Counted from the stretch's first letter, positions 37,075 to 49,214 are shown. The stretch: DNA of 64,000 nucleotides from Allolobophora icterica (GCA_963556255.1 OY744607.1:37757722-37821721), one strand, 5' to 3'. Made by a program: numbers and translations. Notes: generated by a model not told the origin, from the sequence alone.

Positions 37075-37797
37075 TGTCGCGATCGAAGGTCGCCTGTCGT
37101 GTGTTTGCCGTGTGTTGATGTCGACCCTCGACTCGCTTGTTCTTTTACTCGCACTATTAATTAATGTGCCTAGCTTTTCTTTAGAAGATTCACGACGAAC
37201 TTTGTTTAATTAATAAAAGTATTTAATTAAAGAAACAAATATATACACTAACTCTACGGGAACTTCCACGTAGTATTAAAGCGTTTAGTTATTAAATCGG
37301 ACTATCTCAAATGTTGCTTCGTACAGCCTAACTACAGATCGTTCTTTTCGTCAGTCTCTGAATCTGACGGACTATACTCTGCCGCCCCCGCTGGTCGTTC
37401 CTCTCGATGTTGATCGCTCGACCGATGTTCACGCGTCGCCCTCGTCAGTAGTACAAGTCCCGTATTCTCCTTTTCCTTCTGTTAAGTAGGAACTCCAGCG
37501 TGCACCAGTCAGCCCCCTCCCCACGTCATGCTATCGTCAATTAGTGTCAGATTGCTCCTCGAGACGCGGGTCGTCGCTCGCCTGCAGCGCGGGCGGTGTC
37601 TGGTTACACCATAGCCGCGAGGTGTCCTATTACACCTTGGCTGTGTGGTGTCCGATTACACCTCGGCCTCGCTGCCTTCATTGTTGACCAAGTGGGGACT
37701 GGCTTTCGTCCGTCATCATTCCATCTCGACCGCCAACGACGCCTCCATCGTGATGATGATGACATCTCGTCGTTGTCGTCGATCTCCTCACGCGACA
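37075..37797 (-). repeat. LTR (3' LTR of a minus-strand element), 723 bp
   Basis: Starts TGTCGC and ends GCGACA. Essentially identical to 40388-41110: the only difference I see is G versus A at the sixth to seventh base. The target duplication GACTA lies at 37070-37074. Confidence 0.93.
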
Positions 37798-37988
37798 CCT
37801 CCCTTCCCGGGGAGGACAAAGCCAGTCATTGGTTCGCCTCCCGGCTGAGAATGATGTCGTTCCCTCCATTGATTTCCTCCAGACCATGTCCTCGTGGTTC
37901 CCATGAAAATTACAAAATAACAGCACAGTTAGTAATTACTATTTACAGTTGTCGCGGTGCCTTACATGGTAGTCCGCCTTCTCCTCAA

Positions 37989-39860
37989 TCATAGTCTGGA
38001 CAACAGATCAGCGGGAATATTCAGCGCCCCAGGTCGATATTTAAAAGCGATATCAAAGTCCTGGAGTGCCAGAGCCCATCTCGCAAGTTTAGCACTTGTA
38101 GGCGTAGAAGCAGTTAGGAAAGTCAAGGGGTTGTGATCAGAATAGAGGGTGGTCCTTGACATAAAAATCCAATTCCTAAACTTCTTCAACGCAAAAGCCA
38201 CAGCATACGCTTCGCGTTCCACAGTGGACCAACGCGCTTGCGTAGCATCTAATTTAGAACTGGCAAAACATGTTGGCCGTTCTGTTCCATCGTCTTGAAT
38301 TTGGAATAAGCAGCAACCGACTGCTTCGTCTGAAGCATCAGTTGATAGACCAAACTCTCTGCCGTAGTCAATTGTCTGCAAACATACAGCGTTATTCAAA
38401 TCGTGCGTAAGTTTATCTAGCGCATTTTGGTGTTCAACACGCCAGGGTATCTTAGCAGGCACCGATTTCTGGGTCAAGTCAGTGAGAATTCTGGCTGACA
38501 ATGCTCTGGCAGGATTATCTAGACAGGTCAAGAGTAATCTGCATCGAAGGTCGTCCGGGACAGCGCAAGAGTCGAACAACCTTTCACAATGCACAAAGAA
38601 ACCAGGGATTTGCGCATGGTCGCTTGGGAATCTCGGAAAGAGTCCTCGCAAGCTTTCACTATACGTTTTCACTCGTCCTACGACCGAATGCCTTAAATTA
38701 TAATCCCTTTCATCTCTGAGTCTCCTCTCCGCGTCCCTTTCCTCTCGGACTTCCTTCTCTCTCTTCTCTGCCTCCTCCTTTTCTTCTCTCCTCCGCTTCT
38801 CCTCACGAAGCCTTACTCTTTCTGCTTCCTCTCTCTCTTCCCTTCGCTGCTTCTCCTCCTGAAGCCTCAGCTTCTCCGCCTCCTCCTTTTGTTCTTTCCT
38901 CACTCTTTCCACTTCCTCTTCCTCTTCTCTCCTCCGTTTCTCCTCCTGAAGCCTTAATTTCTCTGCTTCCTCTTTCTCTTCTCTTCGCTGCTTCTCCTCC
39001 CGAAGTCTCAGCTTCTCAGCCTCCTCCTTTTCTTCTCTCCTCCGCTTCTCCTCCTGAAGCCTTAATCTCTCAGCCTGCTTTTCCTCTAGCAGCCTGATCT
39101 CCTCCCCAAGCATCCTGAGCTTCTCAGCCTGCTGCTCCTCAATGAGCCTCAGCTTTTCAGCCTCCTTTTCTAGTATCCTCGTTCTCTCTTCTTCGATCAA
39201 CCTGCGACTCTCTAGTATTCTCTTTCTCTCTTCTTCGATCTGCCTGCGTTCCTTTTCTCTGCTTCTCCTCACCGTTCTCTCCGCTTCCTCTCTCTTATAT
39301 TTTATTAGTTCTGCCATGACACGCCGCATTTGCACTGCCGCGCTCATACTGCTACCTGGGCTACCTGTGCTTACTTCCTCACTTACTTCCTTCCTCTGCT
39401 TCTCCTCCAGCAGCTTGAACTTCTCAGCCTGCTTCTTCTCAAGCCATCTGAGTCTCTCCGCTTCCTCTTTCTCTTCTCTCCTCCGCTCTTCTTCTTTCTC
39501 TTCTGCTCTCCTCTCTCTCTCTTCTTCGATCCTCTCCGCTCTCTCCGCTTCCTCTCTCTCTTTTTTCCTCAGTCTTCCCGCTTCCTCTCTCTCGTATTTT
39601 AATCGTTTTAGCTCGACTAGCTGCATCTGCACTGCCGAGCTAACCCTGCTGTCTAGGCTACCTGCGCTTACTTCCTCACTTACTTCTGGCGGGGCCTCCC
39701 GTCCAGAAACAATCATTTCAGCGCTAGTCTCTCGGAGCTGGTCCATACTCATGGAACCCAATTCCTCCTCTCCTAGTCCCATCTTTATCAGATATGCGAC
39801 TAGTCTGTGATGGGGCATGTTCAGCACCCTCACTCTTTTCCCTATCGACAACTTATCCAT
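37989..39860 (-). CDS. Gag-RNase H fusion protein of the LTR element
   Basis: A 623-residue frame. The N-terminus (about 1-70) looks like a small helical domain. About 75-390 is a Glu/Arg/Lys-rich coiled coil built from degenerate EEAEKLRLxEEKxRR units. About 400-460 reads like gag (GLFPRFPSDHAQIPGFFVHC, LLLTCLDNPARAL). From about 465 it becomes the connection and RNase H part of a Gypsy polymerase: TDASDEAVGCCLFQ, the Glu in STVEREAYAVAFAL, the Asp in YSDHNPLTFL, and the closing ALNIPADLLSR. These supply RNase H acidic residues. Protease, zinc knuckle, YVDD core and integrase are absent, so an internal deletion joined gag to the polymerase tail in frame. Start chosen at the ATG following a leader intron-like segment. 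Expression is plausible because the LTRs are nearly identical. Confidence 0.82.
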   Translation of the reverse strand: MDKLSIGKRVRVLNMPHHRLVAYLIKMGLGEEELGSMSMDQLRETSAEMIVSGREAPPEVSEEVSAGSLDSRVSSAVQMQLVELKRLKYEREEAGRLRKKEREEAERAERIEEERERRAEEKEEERRREEKEEAERLRWLEKKQAEKFKLLEEKQRKEVSEEVSTGSPGSSMSAAVQMRRVMAELIKYKREEAERTVRRSREKERRQIEEERKRILESRRLIEEERTRILEKEAEKLRLIEEQQAEKLRMLGEEIRLLEEKQAERLRLQEEKRRREEKEEAEKLRLREEKQRREEKEEAEKLRLQEEKRRREEEEEVERVRKEQKEEAEKLRLQEEKQRREEREEAERVRLREEKRRREEKEEAEKREKEVREERDAERRLRDERDYNLRHSVVGRVKTYSESLRGLFPRFPSDHAQIPGFFVHCERLFDSCAVPDDLRCRLLLTCLDNPARALSARILTDLTQKSVPAKIPWRVEHQNALDKLTHDLNNAVCLQTIDYGREFGLSTDASDEAVGCCLFQIQDDGTERPTCFASSKLDATQARWSTVEREAYAVAFALKKFRNWIFMSRTTLYSDHNPLTFLTASTPTSAKLARWALALQDFDIAFKYRPGALNIPADLLSRL

Positions 39861-39892
39861 CTTCCAACAGTCCGCTCACTAATAGAAAAAGA

Positions 39893-40084
39893 TAAGTAAG
39901 TTAGAGGAGAGTCACCGCTGGTCAGAAATCAAAGAAAACAACGTCCTAAAATTCTACCACAAATACAACAAGAACAGAACTGAGCAAAAGGAGCTACGCA
40001 AAAGCCTCGGCTATTCGCACACCAATCCTCATCCAGACCTCAACCGCAACCTCACAGATTACCACGACTACCAGTAAGGACTTA
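39893..40084 (-). other. Possible leader intron of the LTR element
   Basis: On the minus strand a donor-like GGTAAGTCC (near 40078-40086) and an acceptor-like cttatctttttctattag (ending near 39893) bracket the segment between the primer-binding site and the gag start. Splicing would bring the ATG at 39860 closer to the leader. Positions are approximate. Confidence 0.3.
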
Positions 40085-40368
40085 CCCTCTGAATACGTCG
40101 AGCGTGTTCCGTCTTTTGGTATCTTGGCTGATCCGCTGTCCTCCGTTGCCACTCCCGTCCGTCGTTGCTAGCGATGGTCGGTCGTCCGTTGGCGCTCTTG
40201 TTCCTCGTCCTTGCCTGCTGCTGTCGGTTCCTTCGAGTCCTTCGTCTTCGGAGTCCGGCACTCGATTTCTCCAGTTGCGAAGGGTTGTGTTCGCCGCTGG
40301 TCCCGATCTGTTGAGATTCCTCTTTCCGTTTCCGGTTCCGCTCTTCGTCGTGACGTCTTCAGTTGAAA

Positions 40369-40386
40369 ACCCTGTCGACTGCGCCA
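40369..40386 (-). other. Primer-binding site
   Basis: The minus strand reads TGGCGCAGTCGACAGGGT one base inside the 5' LTR. It resembles the complement of the 3' end of animal serine tRNA, which would prime first-strand synthesis. Assignment to serine tRNA is from memory of the family. Confidence 0.6.
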
Positions 40387-40387
40387 A

Positions 40388-41110
40388 TGTCGCAATCGAA
40401 GGTCGCCTGTCGTGTGTTTGCCGTGTGTTGATGTCGACCCTCGACTCGCTTGTTCTTTTACTCGCACTATTAATTAATGTGCCTAGCTTTTCTTTAGAAG
40501 ATTCACGACGAACTTTGTTTAATTAATAAAAGTATTTAATTAAAGAAACAAATATATACACTAACTCTACGGGAACTTCCACGTAGTATTAAAGCGTTTA
40601 GTTATTAAATCGGACTATCTCAAATGTTGCTTCGTACAGCCTAACTACAGATCGTTCTTTTCGTCAGTCTCTGAATCTGACGGACTATACTCTGCCGCCC
40701 CCGCTGGTCGTTCCTCTCGATGTTGATCGCTCGACCGATGTTCACGCGTCGCCCTCGTCAGTAGTACAAGTCCCGTATTCTCCTTTTCCTTCTGTTAAGT
40801 AGGAACTCCAGCGTGCACCAGTCAGCCCCCTCCCCACGTCATGCTATCGTCAATTAGTGTCAGATTGCTCCTCGAGACGCGGGTCGTCGCTCGCCTGCAG
40901 CGCGGGCGGTGTCTGGTTACACCATAGCCGCGAGGTGTCCTATTACACCTTGGCTGTGTGGTGTCCGATTACACCTCGGCCTCGCTGCCTTCATTGTTGA
41001 CCAAGTGGGGACTGGCTTTCGTCCGTCATCATTCCATCTCGACCGCCAACGACGCCTCCATCGTGATGATGATGACATCTCGTCGTTGTCGTCGATCTCC
41101 TCACGCGACA
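40388..41110 (-). repeat. LTR (5' LTR of the minus-strand element), 723 bp
   Basis: Same length and sequence as 37075-37797 apart from one base seen by eye. The second target-site copy GACTA is at 41111-41115. Confidence 0.93.
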
Positions 41111-41870
41111 GACTAGCGGGTGTTAACTGGCCCCTGATGCCAGAAGCCTTTCCGCATATCACCTTCCTGGATGTGGTTCGGCATTTAGGAGTCCTCCTGT
41201 ATTGTACTCTTAGCTTCTCCCAACATGTCAACCAGCTTACCAGTAGCTGCTATTATATCAACTGCGGCAATTACGGGTTATTTCTCGTTCTCTGTCTCAT
41301 GATGCTACTGTCATCTATATGCATGCTTTTGTAACTGCTGGATCACTGCAGTGCGGTCCTGATTGGTGTGCCGCTTGGATTGATTGGTCGCCTCGACTGG
41401 GTTCTTCGGTCAGCTGCTCGGCTCACTGGACGCATCCCTAAATATGCCCCTATTTCTGCATACATGCCTTATGTTTTCCATTGGCTCCCTGTCCCACAGC
41501 GTACCTGCTATAGGGTTGCTGTACTCATTTGGCGCTGTCTCTTAGGCTGTGCCCCGGCCTATCTGTGTGAGCTCTGCCGCCCGGTCTCTGATTCAGTTGG
41601 TCTGCGTGCTCCTCGGTCTTCTTCTGGGGGAGAACTTTTAGATCCTCGGGCTGGATCCACAATTAGGCAACGCCGGGCTTCCTCTATTGCTGGGCCCTCC
41701 ATTTGAAATGGTCTTCCATTAGAGATTCTCCTACTCCCAGGGGTAACACATCTGCTTTTTTCAAGCTGCTCAAGTCCAATCTGTATTGCCGTGACTGGGC
41801 TGGGAGCGCTTCTGAATAGGTTTCTTGAAGATGCGCTATATTAAATTTTTGAATGAATGAATGACTGACT
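41111..41870 (+). mobile_element. CR1-like LINE, 3' half
   Basis: Continues the LINE from 37074. It encodes ITFLDVVRHLGVLL, then after frame breaks PKYAPISAYMPYVFHWLPVP and CYRVAVLIWRCLLGCAPAYL, all typical of a CR1-type ORF2 C-terminus. It ends gagcgcttctgaatagg ... gcgctatattaaatttttg with a GAAT tail. Confidence 0.8.
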
Positions 41871-43405
41871 CTCTGTTTTATTATCTAATCGAAACATATC
41901 CATCGCAATCGTAACCTCGAGATTTCTGCGGCACTCAGAAAAGCTAAGTCTCGCAACCCAGACTATAACTCACAGGTGAATTCCATATGTCTTGCGGTTT
42001 CGAGTGACATTTTTGTAGAACTTTAACCCATCAATGATTTCTGGTAGTTAAGATAACAATTTTTTTAGAGAAGGTTCAGAATTCTGTTGTGTGAACAAAT
42101 CAAGTGCTTCATTGTCTTTAGTTTTACAATTAGTTCCAGGTGATTAGAGGTGGTGAGTAAAACTGATTAAATTTCTTCCTCCTAGCCAATATTTCTGCTG
42201 CTATAAGCTAATTATCATATATTTGTTCCGTTTAGCCTGCAATTTGTCGTATGGAAGCACAACGAAACAGTCGCATTTGCAGCATCATTTATTTGCAATC
42301 GACACATAGATTTAGCTTAAGCAAACCTAATTAAACAACAAAACAAGAAAATGTTTAAATGTAAATAAGATAAGAGATAACAAAATTAAAAAAGCATGTT
42401 TTAGAAACATCGTTTTATTTCTAACAAATCTGTAGAAAATTATCCTCATGTTTACGGTTGTTGTGTGGAAAGCAAATCAGAACAAATATGTAAGCTAAAG
42501 ATAAGGTTACAACATTTTAAGGCACGATTCTCAGTTATAAATTCTCAGTTATACAATACTTTGCATGTGAGAATATATGATATGAAATGATAGAATTAGT
42601 CATAAAACTTAAATATTTATAAAGGAATTGTGGAGTCCTCCAAACACAAAACGAAAAATATGAAATCCTTTTGAACCTTGTCTAAATTGACAGTATAGCA
42701 CGTTGAGTAGGCCTTCCAGACTATATCACGGAATCCTCAACATAGGCCTAATAAGACTATCAATATAATCTGCCTCAAGCTGAGTTACATTGATGGGTCT
42801 TGCTGATTGTAGTATTTTATTCCATTGGTCTCTATTTTACAGTAAAATAGACACGCTTCGAATCTCAATAACTAAATTTGCAGTAAACTTAATGGTCCAA
42901 GTCTTCACAAATGGCAAGAAGGGAAAGAAGTCGATTTTGGTCGTGAAATCTGGATATAAATGTGCACAAATTATTTCACACAAGACACACATAATTAATG
43001 GCACCACGACAGAAACAAATAATATGCTAACAGCCAAATTACAATAAAAACAATTCTAGGCAGAATGTTTAAAAATTAGAAATAGCAATAGTATAGATTT
43101 GAGCACATTAAATACTGGTAAACAATGGTAGCATGTTGATATGACATCACCCAAAGACCATACGTAAACCATAAACGCTCTATTCCCGCTGAATAAGCGA
43201 ACATACATAGGCCTACATACATTCGGGTTTACAAATCAACTTTAAGCCACCTGTTTAAAGGCGCTTATTCCTCTATTCTGTCATCTGGTGAAATTTCTAC
43301 TCATCAATATAACTATCGTCATATAATCCTGAGATGCGGAAACAGATAACTGAAATGTTAGAAGTAGATTACACCGGAGTTGGAATGTAACATTTATAAA
43401 TCAAC
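41871..43405 (-). other. 3' flank of G4
   Basis: Matches the 3' flanks of G1 and G3 and the last 400 bases of the window. No separate gene; an 85-codon frame at 42790 is unsupported. A minus-strand AATAAA at 42414-42419 is shared with G3. Confidence 0.5.
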
Positions 43406-43410
43406 ACGGA

Positions 43411-46053
43411 TTATTGTTCGGATGATGGCGTTGTTTGAGAGGTAACCTGTCCAACCAGTCGATCGAACCTTGAGCTGAGTTCGTCAGCGGAATTTTCTAG
43501 AACGAGAAGCACGATGTAGTCCCTTACGTGTCGGCTGGCGTTGCTCAAACCCTCTTCAAACCTGATGCTGGCCACTTCCGCTTCCGTTTCGGGGCTCATC
43601 GTCTCGATGCTTCTACTTGTCATGACTCCATATAGATTGCACAATATGACGTACAGTCCTGCCCCGGAGTTGTCTTCAATGTCTTCGAAGCGAGTGGCAA
43701 AGTCTCGATTTCCAACGGCCGTCTCTTCTCCCTCTCTCGTCAACCGGGTGAGAACGGCCAGACGAGCGAGGTTCTCGTAACAAGCCAGTAACGTCTAAAG
43801 TAAAAACGCGATAACGAACAATTATCTATTACCTATATATAAGATATATACGTGTACGTGTTTTTATGTCTGCAATGTTTTTGTGTACTATGTTTTGCAC
43901 ATATATGTATATGTATGTAACAGTATAATTGTATATGTATGTACATCTCTAGTCATAAATAATATTCAAATATGAACGTTTATATCTTAAACATCGTGGG
44001 GCGTGGTGGCTCAGTGGTAAGTTCGGCGCCTTGTGACCGGAGGGTTGCAGGTTCGAATCCCACTCTAGCCGCTTCCATGGATGGATCTATAAGTTCATTA
44101 TAGATAGATGATGGATGGATGGATGGATGGATGGATGGACGGACAGACAGACAGATAGATAGATAATGATAGTTTATACAGTCTAATATCGACCATTGTT
44201 CGTGCATTTACATTATCATCTGAACAATTGTTGTGTAGTCACATGCCTCTAATTAACGGATTAAGGCAACATCAAGAATTTTGAGATAAACAAAATATTG
44301 AACTCGTTCCACCGAACATCAGCGCATGCAAATTAAAAATACCCTAGATATGCTAATAGCGCGACATTTCAAAGCCTAACAATGGCATGGTATGATTTGA
44401 CCAGGGCTAATTAAAATAAAAGTGAAACTCTAATGTTCAACATTGGAAGGCAGAATACGTGTGTATTTTTTTTACAATTTGGCCATCGATCCAGCTAAGA
44501 ACATATCCCAAGATGCTGGACGCGGTGCAAGTGTATCGCAGGAATTGCCATTTACTGCCAGCTTACGCCAGTACCAAATTCTGCTGATTAAAGTCCACAC
44601 TTACTTACTTACTTGATTGATTGATAGCAAAGGCAGCCGTACGCAACTGGCTTGTCCAGTGTCGCCACACGGAGTCTCCTCATTAGGTTCGAACCGTCAC
44701 CGTTTGAGTTCAGACCAAGATCGAAACCGATAAGCCACCGTGTCGCGCTAATTACGAGTGATTTCATTACGATAAACTATAAATGCTGTACCTCACGCAT
44801 GTTGTCATTTGAGTTGTTCCATGAAGGACTTCCGGTGATGACGATTCCTGAATTCACCCTTTCTTCTTCTGCGTTGCTCTCATCACCAAATCGATCATTA
44901 ACCTAAAATTTAGATGAGGAAATTGATTATTATCTCAACCGTGTATACAGCTGATATCGCTGCATATATCAGAACCAATTACAAAGAATATCTGCAATTA
45001 ATTATAGATGTATACCTACCTTTCCTATCAATATTAAACCTAAACTTTGCAAATGGAATGAGTTCATTTCAACTACTTCTGTAGCAAATTGCAAATTAAT
45101 AACTTGTTTAACTATGTTGATATGTTACTTTATGTTAGGTTATGTTGTCTATAAATAAACCTGTGGAACATTCGTCTTATGCGCAGGTACAATTGCAGTC
45201 GGACACGTGTATTTATTTGCTATACTTACGTAGTTGTTCTTGAGGGTATTGACGAGTTGCTTGAGGACGGTGGACCTGCTTGACAGATCCGCAAGGGCGT
45301 CTCTCGCTTCACCCGTTGACATGGTAGCCGTCTCCTCCGCAATGTCATTAGCTACTGTCGTATCACCCGCGCAAGGACTGCGCCACCTGTCGTTCGCTTG
45401 TGTCGGCAGTGCGGCAGATGAGGTTGGCCGACAACATCCGAGGAAGAGAAGGAGGAGGAGAACGCGAGTAGAGAAGGAAAGAGTAGGCGATGAATTCGAA
45501 GACACTTCAACACACGAATTAAATGATTTCATTAATAAATTAATCTCATGAAATACGAGATTTATTGTTGTCTTGCATATCTGACTTTAGCATTTCGGTT
45601 GCATGCTATGTAGCGCAGAATCTAAAACATTATTTCATGTCACGTAGTAGAGACTTTAACGCATTAACCGGATGTCACACGATACAGATTCCAACTCAGA
45701 AACGCATATCATAGGTTTAATAGATATATTCAGCTACCTACTGACAACTAAACCACAGAACAGATTGAGCCGATGACGGGGTAAAATTGCAAGCCCAAAA
45801 ACATGGAAACATGGAAAAACAAAAAGAATCGGGAAATTGCATGGAAACATGCAAAAAAACATCGGGAAATTGCAAGCCAAAAAAACTCAAAAGCTCTTGG
45901 GTCAAGGGTCGGTTTTTAGTCGCTGGGTGCAGCCGACAGAGCACACTTACACGCACACACCGACACGCATACAGACAGGCACACACACACACACACGTAT
46001 ATATAGCGAAACTTGTCTATCTGTTTAGAACTGTTCGAAGAAAACTTACCCAT
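43411..46053 (-). CDS. G4: member of the helical-cytokine-like family
   Basis: Exons on the minus strand: 46053-46050, 45504-45230, 44902-44792, 43794-43411 (stop TAA). Donors are GTAAGT, GTAAGT and GTACAG; phases 1, 0, 0. The product is about 257 residues. The exon-0 start gives MVSSNSSPTLSFSTRV followed by the leucine-rich signal core. Exon 1 ends LKQLVNTLKNNY, exon 2 begins VNDRFGDESNAEEER with an NNS sequon, and exon 3 has LLACYENLARLAV, VILCNLYGVM and FEEGLSNASRHVRDYIVLLV. The copy is complete. Introns are the shortest of the four (545, 327 and 997 bases) and hold little besides a tRNA-like SINE in intron 3 and a vestigial CA tract in intron 1. Confidence 0.72.
43996..44170 (+). mobile_element. 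tRNA-derived SINE in G4 intron 3
   Basis: ggcgtggtggctcagtggta (A box) and ggttcgaatcccac (B box) at tRNA spacing from about 43998 to 44070, then a short body and a GGAT/GACA microsatellite tail. A truncated acceptor stem suggests a SINE and not a working tRNA. Confidence 0.65.
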
Positions 46054-46276
46054 GTTCTCAGCTTCGGATAGGAATGAAAATTTAGTAGCTTGGCAGCTAA
46101 AATAGGGCAGTTGCCTAAAACTCTGTCGCAGATCAAACGGGATGCACAAAGCACTAAATTAGGCACAATGAAATGCTAATCCTCATGCGAAACGGAGTTG
46201 TTCGATTTCTCTCAGCTGTAAGTCTTAGCTTCCTGGAGTGGAATATTCGATGTGCTTCATGTCCAGCTGCAAACCC

Positions 46277-46285
46277 CTTATAATA
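46277..46285 (-). promoter_or_regulatory. TATA box of G4
   Basis: The minus strand reads TATTATAAG about 225 bases upstream of the exon-0 ATG. The block immediately upstream of it (plus strand gccatgtcagtgggcgcgta) is shared with G3. Confidence 0.5.
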
Positions 46286-46899
46286 GTAGTAAACTCTGCC
46301 ATGTCAGTGGGCGCGTAAGAGTTTCGATGCTCAATCTTGACTCACTAAAAGACTTGTCATCCAGAGCAGCCTGATGGGCGGTGTGTGTAATGAATAAAGC
46401 TCAGTCACTGCATATGGAAGTAAGACGGTTCTTTCCCTGTATCTCACCACCATCAGCGGCAGTAATGTCTTTCCCAGACCAGTGGACTACCAGCTCACCA
46501 CCGAAGCTTAACATTGCATCGTAGGCCTATAATGTAAGAGTTTCAATAGACCATAATCATAGCGGTGCACACTGTGTAGCACCTTTCAAAATAAGAATTT
46601 CTCAGGTGCTAAAAGATGATACCTGGATGATATGATACCTAGGCCTATAGGTGACGCATCGAGAACGTTGGAAACGAGTCTAAATTTTTCAGCGACCGTA
46701 AATCTAGACTTGACTGCGCGCTTTGGTTACTACTAGCCAAGTAGTTTCTTGCGAAATCCGGCAGGTGACTAAAAGAATAGTTTAGTCATATTAATTTAAT
46801 GTGACGTCAAAACTTTTCTTGGGCAAGGTCTCACCAAGACCCCTCACCAAACCCGACCTCGATTTAGCTCTTCCATGATTGTTCAGTTCCGGAACCTTT

Positions 46900-46919
46900 T
46901 TAGAGAAAAAGCACTGGTG

Positions 46920-46972
<53 letters not shown>

Positions 46973-47033
46973 GCGTTCTTGTATTAGCTGAATTAGTGTA
47001 TGAGAATCAAAGTCCGGGTTCGGGCGAATTACG

Positions 47034-47130
<97 letters not shown>
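46900..47130. repeat. TA microsatellites flanking a shared unit segment
   Basis: TA tracts at 46921-46969 and 47041-47130. The second was the target of the transposon at 47131-49787. Confidence 0.95.
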
Positions 47131-47132
<2 letters not shown>

Positions 47133-47905
47133 GGTGCCACTCAAAAATAAAATTTGTAAGTTTCATCGTCCCACCCTCCAAATGTGTTCCTAATGTTAAA
47201 AAAGTAAAGCTCACAAAATTTGGATGCATTTTAACAATATTTACTGGTAGCTCAACATAAATGAAGTTTTACAATGCGTGGCATTTTTCCGATATTATCA
47301 TATTATGTCAATTTTAACACCAGAAGTCAGAAGACTCAGAATATTGTAAAAAATACTCAAAAGGAGGTCAATGGCTGTTGCTAATTACTGCAGAATTCCA
47401 AAAGTTACTAATACTGTAGTGTGTATTGTGTGTGACTGCGTGTAATAATCAACATATAATAGTGTCAGTTTCACACAAACAGTGACAGAAAATGTCAGAA
47501 ATGTTAATCATTTGTCTCCGCGGATGCTGATGTTCCTGCTGCACTAGCTGTAGTAAATGTGGACTTGTTTGGATTAGAAAAGTCATGTCGGTGTTACTCT
47601 ATGACTTGCAACAAGAACAGTTCCTGTTCCTCCTGATTTGTTAGGACTCCATTGAAACTCTAAATCAAAGCCACTCCGCTCTCTGCTGCATCATTGACAA
47701 CTTTCAGACTTCTCACTCTCTGTTGGGCAACAATGTAGTCGTTGTCACTGTCCGATGTGTCTGGATTGTTGGCTAAGAAATTCTGTGATATATCCAATGC
47801 TGTGAATGGTTGCCTGGTGAGTTGCGACACAAAGTCAGACAGCTGCTTCTGATGTAGGGTTGTAGTTAAGGCAATGCATAGAGGATGATCTGTTGTTTTG
47901 ACGTC

Positions 47906-48092
47906 CAGGGCTCGAAGTGGGAAACAAGAGGTGCCGGTATGGTTGAAAGCCTGAAAGAACCATTCCCTTCCCTCCCCCCTTAGGCCATACCGGTATGGAT
48001 TTTTCACCTGGAGAAGTTCCGGTATACTTTCGGCAGGCCAGGAGAGGTGCCGGTATGGCATACCGTTTCATACCGTCCCACTTCGAGCCCTG
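47906..48092. mobile_element. hAT-type MITE, 187 bp, nested
   Basis: CAGGGCTCGAAGTGGGA and its reverse complement form the ends. Perfect 8-bp duplication TTGACGTC at 47898-47905 and 48093-48100. The interior repeats gccggtatgg. Confidence 0.88.
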
Positions 48093-49214
48093 TTGACGTC
48101 TAACACTGCAACCATGGCAGTCTTCATCTCAGCAGAAACTTCAGAGTCAAAGAAGGCGATACCTACTAGAATTTCACTCGCAAACCAAAAGTGACCAGCA
48201 AAATGATATTATACCAGCTTTAACAACAGCATCGTTTGTCTTCTTGTAGCTGTCTAACTCATAGAGTAACTAAAGATCATTCCTTGGAGCAGACGAAGCA
48301 CATGCACTTGTAAACCAGTCTTTCAGATAGACCTTCAGTACGAATATGCTGAATTGACCGAGAGCTGACAGTCCACGTGCAGTCAGTCGGAATTTGGAGC
48401 GGAAAGGGAAACTCTTCAAACTGTATATTAGCTTTGCTATCCACCTAGCTCGGTGGAAGGGTCCGGGTGACTGAATGTGTACACTCGCACTGCCTTACTC
48501 GGACTCTACTCGAAGAAATAGAAGTGACAGTTGCAGAAGCTCTAGGTAATCATCCATTGGCTGAAACTCTGTTAGTTGCTGCTCAATGAACTGTACGAGG
48601 TCATCCCGAACTGGATTTTGAGCCGATGCGATGGAATCTGGCTTCAATCTACTTTCGTACTCTGATCGGTCAATCGAGCCCCAATACTCACCAAATCTCT
48701 GGAAAAACTTGATGTTTGGTCCACTGGATTGTCCCATCAATGTATCAAACACCTTGGCTACCATTAGTTCAATGATTTCATATCATTACATTTTGATAAT
48801 TTATATAGCGCCTCTTCAAGAATCCTACTCAGAGGTTATGCTTTTCTTCCAAAAGTACACCGGCGCCGGCATGAACTCCTGTGTTACTGGCTGTTGTATC
48901 AAATGACATGAACTTAATACAATAAGCAAGGTTCCATTCCTGAATAAGATTAGATACGGCCGTCGCCTCTGCCTGTCCAGTTCCATTTGGCAATTTTGGC
49001 GCTCCCAGCAGCTTCATTGTTCTATCTCCAGACACCAAAACTGCAAGACGATCAACTAAATCCTTTGATATTAAAGCAGGTAACAGGAGTCTGAGGTGGA
49101 ATGGAATCATCATCAGGATCGCTACTGATTTCAGGCTCATGTCCACTGCTGCTGCTAACTGCGATTACTACCTCTTAATAATTTGCCTGCATTTAATAAA
49201 TCACTTAAGTGTTT

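Larger units (their letters stand above)
37070..41115 (-). mobile_element. Ty3/Gypsy-type LTR retrotransposon, internally deleted
   Basis: Complete element with 723-bp LTRs, 5-bp target duplication GACTA, a polypurine tract (plus strand cctcccttccc, 37798-37808) beside the 3' LTR, and a primer-binding site beside the 5' LTR. The single large frame lacks protease, most of the reverse transcriptase and integrase, so it cannot move alone. The uninterrupted target (taggcgactagcggg) is present at about 59970 in a related LINE. Confidence 0.92.

Noticed and set aside
39142..39810. A 222-codon plus-strand Ser/Leu-rich frame
   Set aside because: Shadow of the Glu/Lys-rich coiled coil on the minus strand.
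40082..40387. A 101-codon minus-strand frame next to the LTR
   Set aside because: It begins with TTG at the primer-binding site and has no ATG start. It is better read as leader with a possible splice donor.
44000..44072. A functional tRNA gene
   Set aside because: A and B boxes are present, but the acceptor stem is not complete and a microsatellite-tailed body follows, which fits a SINE.
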